A stretch of DNA of 11,151 nucleotides from assembly GCA_011772595.1 (NCBI GenBank), contig WVZH01000432.1:161204-172354 (forward strand). The letters are read 5' to 3'. The notes under the pieces are model-generated. The model saw only the letters and a list, made by a program, of their open reading frames with translations, searched no databases and had not been told where the DNA came from. This document shows positions 7,347 through 11,151 of this stretch, one piece after another. How positions within the stretch are numbered: the first letter of the stretch is position 1; every line of letters starts with the position of its first letter. Source of the DNA: Anaerolineales bacterium. GTDB taxonomy: Bacteria > Chloroflexota > Anaerolineae > Anaerolineales > E44-bin32. The position numbers were made by a program, and so were the translations under genes.

Positions 7347-8378
7347 TCAAGGCGAGTAGCCGCATAGGTTGGGCATGTTTCGACGGGGCAAAATGCCCTG
7401 AATCCATCGGCATGTGCTGTCGACTTGGGCCAATGCTTTGAGCGGATAGTTCTGGCTTGTTGATCTCGGGGAACCGGCTTCAGCGAATGTTAGATGGTCG
7501 TTGTACTCGAACCGATCTGGATGGTATTCATCGCCAAACGCCCAGGCTCCCCAGATTAAGGTTTTATCTTTTCCGATCAGCGTATGTTTAAATGCGAGTT
7601 GAACTATGACAGTTGGATTGGTCACCAGGCGTGCGAAGGCTGCATCGGGGTCGTATCCATAGCCCTGATCGTAAATCAGACTCTCGTATCCGTCCCCTTC
7701 CGGTGGGGAGATCTCCGACTTGGCTGGCGTTTCACCTCCGACATCGCGGTTTGAGTCCAGATGGGCACGAACGCCGCTCGCGGACCACTCGGATGAGAGT
7801 GGCGTGGAAGCCGTGATGAGCCAATCACCGCGTCCGTCGAGGTTGAGGTCAAGCTCGACCCCGTAGATAGCATTTGTATCAGCAGGCGGCGCATCGACGA
7901 GAAAAATCGAAACATATACCCAAGGCGGGGCTAAGCTGAGTTCGGCGCCGGGCGCGATGTCCAGGTGACCTTGATAGAGCATCTCTTCAGCAGTAAATGG
8001 GCGCTCGAAGACGTTACGGTCGAAACTGTCTCCGATTGCCCGTTTCTCGTCTGCGATTGGCGCTGAGGAACGATCCGTCAACTCGCTGGTATGCTCAGGG
8101 GGTTCCTTCGGCACATCGATGTGGACGAAGCCGGGAGTAGGAGTGTCGGCGAGAGTTATTGTGGGAGCCGGGGTGACGATATTCGGCATGGAAATCGTAG
8201 CCGAAGGGGGGGGCTGCTCAATTCTGGCGATCAGACTTGCTGCCGCGCGCATTGTTTGTGTGGCCACCTGGGGTGCCAAGGTCTCAGGTGGTGAGATCTT
8301 GGAGCTGCATGCGTAAAGAAACCCCCCAAGGAATACAATGGGTAGGGTTAGTACTGTACGGCGATACATACTTTTCAA
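7347..8378 (-). CDS. Secreted lipoprotein of unknown function
   Basis: A 343-residue protein. A basic N-terminus and hydrophobic stretch end in a lipobox, L-Y-A-C (21-24), followed by Ser-Ser, so Cys24 should be lipidated and the protein anchored on the outer face of the membrane. Residues about 27-110 are a Pro/Thr/Ala-rich linker. The folded part starts near 115 (RNVFERPFTAEEMLYQG) and contains a Ca-binding-like acidic loop DLNLDGRGD (177-185). The tail holds YNDHLTFAEAGSP, NYPLKALAQVDSTC and a second Cys close to the C-terminus. From memory this arrangement resembles an uncharacterised Chloroflexota secreted family; I cannot verify that. The start is TTG 8378, because GGGAGA sits 5 nt upstream. 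ATG 8369 would leave a poor spacing of 14 nt. It is convergent with the pseudo-PBP gene. Confidence 0.85.
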   Translation of the reverse strand: MKSMYRRTVLTLPIVFLGGFLYACSSKISPPETLAPQVATQTMRAAASLIARIEQPPPSATISMPNIVTPAPTITLADTPTPGFVHIDVPKEPPEHTSELTDRSSAPIADEKRAIGDSFDRNVFERPFTAEEMLYQGHLDIAPGAELSLAPPWVYVSIFLVDAPPADTNAIYGVELDLNLDGRGDWLITASTPLSSEWSASGVRAHLDSNRDVGGETPAKSEISPPEGDGYESLIYDQGYGYDPDAAFARLVTNPTVIVQLAFKHTLIGKDKTLIWGAWAFGDEYHPDRFEYNDHLTFAEAGSPRSTSQNYPLKALAQVDSTCRWIQGILPRRNMPNLCGYSP

Positions 8379-8383
8379 CGAAA

Positions 8384-8389
8384 TCTCCC
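8384..8389 (-). promoter_or_regulatory. Shine-Dalgarno supporting a TTG start
   Basis: GGGAGA on the minus strand ends 5 nt before TTG 8378-8376 and 14 nt before the next in-frame ATG (8369). The spacing therefore favours the rare TTG start for the lipoprotein. Confidence 0.5.
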
Positions 8390-8455
8390 GAGCGCGTATC
8401 GACGTCTCGGATTTAGATCGAGAGACAGGCGGCTTTAGGACTCTTCTGTATGCAG

Positions 8456-8461
8456 ATTATA
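8456..8461 (-). promoter_or_regulatory. Candidate -10 box of the lipoprotein gene
   Basis: A perfect TATAAT on the minus strand about 78 bases upstream of the lipoprotein start, preceded by TTTTGAC. No good -35 hexamer sits 16-18 bases upstream, so this is a candidate only. Confidence 0.35.
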
Positions 8462-8733
8462 GTCAAAACCTCTTCGCAAGCATGCTTTGATCTCGACGCC
8501 TCGTTGAGCAAACCAGCGAACGGTGCCAAAAGTGTCCTGCGCAGGATGTTGGTGTTAGGTAGAGGCGGAGCACCTCCAGGCCGCAAATACGAGAGGGCTT
8601 CCCCACCGCGTCGGTCCCAAGACTGGCCAGTATGGATTACTCAGGCGAAACGCACTTCAACTACGAGCCATTGAGAACCTTGCTGGCGAACGTATTATGA
8701 GATCGTGGTTCTGGACCCGGCAGAGATAAGTAC
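8462..8733. other. Intergenic stretch with no recognisable gene
   Basis: This is part of the 390-base gap (8379-8768) between the DUF1786 gene and the lipoprotein gene. Open frames here (for example plus 8450-8674) have no ribosome binding site and a composition unlike the neighbours. A 12-bp palindrome TCCTGCGCAGGA occurs near 8536. I see no tRNA cloverleaf, repeat array or clear gene remnant. Confidence 0.4.
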
Positions 8734-8768
8734 CTTCCTCGTGAACGATGGAAGAATGTCTGAGGAAG
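8734..8768 (-). terminator. Weak stem-loop immediately after the DUF1786 stop codon
   Basis: Arms CTTCCTC (8734-8740) and GAGGAAG (8762-8768) pair perfectly over 7 bp, with a 21-nt loop, starting at the base next to the stop codon. There is no T-run, so termination is only a possibility. Confidence 0.25.
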
Positions 8769-9911
8769 TTACACGCCTGCGTCCCACGGCGTCGTGTCCC
8801 CTCCCACCCCGGAAAGCGCTGCCTGTATCGCTGGGGACAAAGTTGGGATGTGATCCGCCACGGCAACCAGCAGACCGAAACATCCGGTGAGCATCATGTC
8901 TCCAAAAGGAACGGCGAAGTAAGGTCGTAAGCGAGAATCCCGCATCATCGATCGTCGAGGACCTGTGACGGCTACGCCAAACTCCGAGCCAGTGAGCGGA
9001 AGTGGTTCAGGATGAAGGATCAAAGCACCGTGCCCTTGATCGTCGAAAACATCTTTGTGGGAAAGACTTCCGTCTGCGAGTGCCTCGAGCAATGTCTCGA
9101 GACGCGCTAAGTCGATTTCGCCCGTGTGATGCTCGAAAACCCCTTCGATGCCACTTGGACCAAGGCGAAAGGCGAGGGTGTGGAAATTGCCGACATTTGT
9201 GATGACCACTCGCGACCGGAGCGTAACCTTGGGATCCAACAAGGTGCCAAGCACTGCTGCAGGAGCGGTGTCCATGACGAGCAAAGGACAATCAAGTCCG
9301 GGTACATTTTTCGTCACTGCTTTCATGCGCGTCATGCTGGGAGGAATTTGATCGGCGAGGAAGGCGAAAGCAGACAGCCGGTTCTCGGCCTCGATACGTG
9401 CCCGCAAGTAATCAAAGCGGAATTGACGATCGGAGACATCTGGGGGCGCTGCCCCGTGGTCGAAGACGGCGACAGCCACCGCTTGTGGATCGAGATCGAC
9501 ACCGAATGTTCTTAATGTAGTGGTGATGGTCGCGTAATCAAAATCGCGCAGTTCGATCTCCCGCACCCCCTTAAGTCTGGCAGCTTCGTCCTCACTGACA
9601 ACTTCGACACCCATTTCGTTTCTAACCCAAATCAGATCGTCGTTGAAGGTTTGCGCCGCTTCGGCGGTGGCAAAAAGGCGGTGTCCGGCGCGAACATGTG
9701 CCTGCGCGGCCCATTGAGATGGTCCACCGCCCATGGTCACACCTGTGAGCAAGAGCGCTTCTTGTCGTTTGGTGGCTTCTTGGATTTGCTTTCGAATTTG
9801 CATAGTCGGAGATGGCAACACCAGCTTGAAGCCATTTTCGATGGCGATTCCGCTGTGGAAAAGGTAGATGTCTTGTGTTCCCGTCCCGACATCGATCGTG
9901 AGAACCTGCAT
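8769..9911 (-). CDS. DUF1786 family protein, ASKHA-type nucleotide-binding fold
   Basis: A 380-residue protein, probably cytosolic (no signal peptide or membrane helix). It opens with IDVGTGTQD (6-14), the phosphate-1-like Asp-Gly-Thr loop of the actin/hexokinase/Hsp70 superfamily. Further blocks are TGVTMGGGP, a VFDHG segment with FRFDYLR, MDTAPAAVLG, ITNVGNFHTLAF, EHHTGEID, DQGHGAL, AVTGPRR and RPYFAVPFGDMMLTGCFGLL. This set fits PF08735/DUF1786, which databases have sometimes labelled 'putative pyruvate formate-lyase activating enzyme'. There is no CxxxCxxC radical-SAM motif here, so that label is not supported. Biochemical function is unknown; ATP binding is inferred from the first loop only. 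ATG 9911 has Shine-Dalgarno GGAAGG 6 nt upstream. It lies downstream of the propeller gene, separated by a 97-base spacer with strong hairpins, so it probably has its own promoter. Confidence 0.85.
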   Translation of the reverse strand: MQVLTIDVGTGTQDIYLFHSGIAIENGFKLVLPSPTMQIRKQIQEATKRQEALLLTGVTMGGGPSQWAAQAHVRAGHRLFATAEAAQTFNDDLIWVRNEMGVEVVSEDEAARLKGVREIELRDFDYATITTTLRTFGVDLDPQAVAVAVFDHGAAPPDVSDRQFRFDYLRARIEAENRLSAFAFLADQIPPSMTRMKAVTKNVPGLDCPLLVMDTAPAAVLGTLLDPKVTLRSRVVITNVGNFHTLAFRLGPSGIEGVFEHHTGEIDLARLETLLEALADGSLSHKDVFDDQGHGALILHPEPLPLTGSEFGVAVTGPRRSMMRDSRLRPYFAVPFGDMMLTGCFGLLVAVADHIPTLSPAIQAALSGVGGDTTPWDAGV

Positions 9912-9950
9912 ACAAAACCTTCCCGGAAGAGATCCTTAACATCATACCAA

Positions 9951-9983
9951 GACTTCGGAAGTCCGTAGGACTTCCGAAGTCCG
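9951..9983. repeat. Perfect 14-bp hairpin built from two near-palindromic units
   Basis: GACTTCGGAAGTCC (9951-9964) and GGACTTCCGAAGTC (9968-9981) are exact reverse complements around a GTA loop. Each arm contains its own palindrome (GACTTC-N-GAAGTC). The two units also form a direct repeat of 15 nt (9951-9965 and 9969-9983) with one central G/C difference. It lies in the spacer between two minus-strand genes, downstream of the propeller gene stop. No strong T-run follows on the minus strand. It could be a terminator-like, REP-like or protein-binding element. Confidence 0.75.
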
Positions 9984-9993
9984 ATGTGTGTTT

Positions 9994-10005
9994 GATCACG
10001 TGATC
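9994..10005. repeat. Perfect 12-bp palindrome with CACGTG core
   Basis: GATCACGTGATC is fully self-complementary. It lies 3 bases beyond the stop codon of the propeller gene and 12 bases from the larger hairpin. It may be an operator-like site for the downstream DUF1786 gene or part of a compound 3'-end structure. Confidence 0.5.
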
Positions 10006-10008
10006 CTT

Positions 10009-11151
10009 TTACTCTGTGGCTGGCTGCCAATCTGGTTGCATATCGCGGCCGGGGTGCTTGGTGAGGTTCTCTTGCCCCGTGCCATTGGCGATCATGACAT
10101 AGACTTCTGGGTTTTGGTCCCGCGTGCTGGTGAAGACGATCCATTTGCCATCGGGAGAGAACGACGGCTCTTTGTTGCCATTGCTTGTTGTCAGGCGAGT
10201 CCAGTTGGCGCCGCGATCAGAAATCGGTGCAACGTAGACCTCGTTGGTCCCCCGGTCGATATGCCAGGTAAAGGCGAGCAAGTTGCCATCGGGGGACCAC
10301 GTCAGGTGGTCTACACCTACAATCCTGTTGCTAAGATCAAAGCTTTTCGGTATGACCTCAGACGGGGGGCGGAGGAAAATCTTTGCGGGGGCTTGATTGA
10401 TTGAAACGGCAACGGCTAAGTTGTGGCTTGCTGGCAACCAATCAGGATAGGTGATTCCCTCGGGCGCCCAGGCGGGGGAGAACTCCACGGCGCAGAATTC
10501 CGAGTGACATGAAACTCTGTTCGCCTCCGCTTCCAGACAACCCTCGGTCACTTGCAGGCAAGAGGCGTCGATGATGTAGACTTGGCGCAGATCGCTGGTG
10601 CGCGTGGAAGCGAATGCGATGAAGCGCCCATCGGGAGACCAAGCTGGATCGGTATCGTCTCCTTGCTCATGGACCACCCAATCGATCCCAGTCCCATCCG
10701 CGTTGATCACCTTGATGTCCATGCCCAGATCGTTACCGTAAGCATCCTGGCCACCGTAGGTGACATAGAGTAACTGTGAGCCGTCGGGAGACCAACTTGG
10801 TTGTGTCTTGTCCCCGGGACCAAAGGTGAGTTGGCGAGGGTCACTCCCATCGGGGTTCATAGTCCATATTTGCAAGATGTTGTCGGCTCTATCACTGATG
10901 AATGCAATGCGCCCTCCACCACCCATGGGAACCGGTGTGAGCGATGGTGGGACAGTCGCGGTCGGCGACACGCTTGGTTCGTGTGTCGGAGTGGCCGTGG
11001 GCGGTGGTGCCGTGGAAGAAGGCGCGCTGGTGGGCGAAGGCGTGGACGTGGCGGCGATTGCCGCAATAGGTGGTTGGGTGAGTGTAGGTGAAGCTTGCCG
11101 TCCGACACCAGGGATTATTCCAGAGGCAAGCGCCACACCGACGATTATCAC
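10009..11151 (-). CDS. Membrane-anchored TolB-like (PD40) beta-propeller protein, N-terminus cut by window edge
   Basis: At least 381 codons, open to the window edge. The first codon visible is GTG, but nothing marks it as a start, so the gene probably continues upstream. The visible part begins in a hydrophobic stretch (IIVGVALASGIIPGVG), then a long Pro/Thr/Ser linker (about 20-75). A propeller of WSPDG repeats follows: PSWSPDG, PAWSPDG, LTWSPDG and PSFSPDG, a fifth degenerate one (PAWAPEG), and a closing PDWQP. Several blades carry the NPDGSDPRQLT-type strand of TolB/PD40 repeats. An insert of about 25 residues before the PAWAPEG repeat has four cysteines (C-x5-C, then C-x4-C), suggesting disulfides outside the cell. 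In Chloroflexota such propellers often follow a kinase or regulatory N-terminal domain; that part is not in this window. The role is probably protein or ligand binding. The stop is TAA at 10011-10009. Confidence 0.85.
   Translation of the reverse strand: MIIVGVALASGIIPGVGRQASPTLTQPPIAAIAATSTPSPTSAPSSTAPPPTATPTHEPSVSPTATVPPSLTPVPMGGGGRIAFISDRADNILQIWTMNPDGSDPRQLTFGPGDKTQPSWSPDGSQLLYVTYGGQDAYGNDLGMDIKVINADGTGIDWVVHEQGDDTDPAWSPDGRFIAFASTRTSDLRQVYIIDASCLQVTEGCLEAEANRVSCHSEFCAVEFSPAWAPEGITYPDWLPASHNLAVAVSINQAPAKIFLRPPSEVIPKSFDLSNRIVGVDHLTWSPDGNLLAFTWHIDRGTNEVYVAPISDRGANWTRLTTSNGNKEPSFSPDGKWIVFTSTRDQNPEVYVMIANGTGQENLTKHPGRDMQPDWQPATE

Noticed and set aside
8450..8674. 74-codon plus-strand open frame in the 390-base gap
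   Set aside because: No ribosome binding site, odd composition and no recognisable motif.
10009..11151. GTG at the window edge as the true start of the propeller gene
   Set aside because: It is simply the last in-frame codon visible; it falls in the middle of a hydrophobic segment without upstream sequence to judge.
1..11151. Defence island, mobile element or CRISPR content
   Set aside because: No transposase, integrase, nuclease, methylase or spaced-repeat array is visible on either strand; the patatin protein has no cyclic-nucleotide synthase neighbour of the CBASS type.

Overview
The window looks like chromosomal DNA of a Chloroflexota bacterium, most likely of the Anaerolineae type. This is an inference from gene style, not from a marker gene. 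Three proteins have a membrane anchor or lipobox, then a Pro/Thr/Ser-rich linker, then an extracytoplasmic beta-rich domain. One is a TolB-like propeller, and a DUF1786 protein is also present. I see no rRNA, tRNA, CRISPR array, insertion sequence or phage gene. The DNA is moderately GC-rich and reads as ordinary housekeeping and envelope genes.

Layout. At 1-851 (minus) lies the 5' part of a polylysine-headed, single-pass membrane protein with a LamG/DUF1080-like jelly-roll domain; its C-terminus is outside the window. A gap of about 550 bases (852-1398) holds two hairpins. Then comes a minus-strand cluster, in transcription order: a PHP-family (HisJ-like) phosphatase (4077-3262), lipB octanoyltransferase (3265-2513, ATGA overlap with the phosphatase) and a patatin-like phospholipase (2385-1399, after a 127-base gap). 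A divergent intergenic region (4078-4353) contains a G-quadruplex-type G-run. It separates this cluster from a plus-strand gene of 978 codons (4354-7290).

That plus-strand gene is the most interesting item. It has the full architecture of a bifunctional class A penicillin-binding protein (membrane anchor, GT51 glycosyltransferase, transpeptidase, two C-terminal Ig-like modules). Yet both catalytic glutamates of the glycosyltransferase and the SxxK, SxN and KTG signatures of the transpeptidase are replaced, while the structural parts of the motifs survive in an unbroken frame. It looks like a double pseudoenzyme kept for a structural, ligand-binding or regulatory role.

Convergent to it is a lipoprotein of unknown function (8378-7347, probable TTG start). 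A 390-base gap and a DUF1786 ASKHA-fold-like protein (9911-8769) follow. A 97-base spacer carries a perfect 14-bp hairpin built of repeated near-palindromes plus a separate 12-bp palindrome. The window ends inside a membrane-anchored TolB-type beta-propeller protein (11151-10009, N-terminus missing).

Functionally, the window mixes lipid/cofactor metabolism (LipB, patatin) with cell-envelope and secreted proteins (pseudo-PBP, lipoprotein, jelly-roll protein, propeller). Only the phosphatase-lipB pair shows direct evidence of translational coupling.
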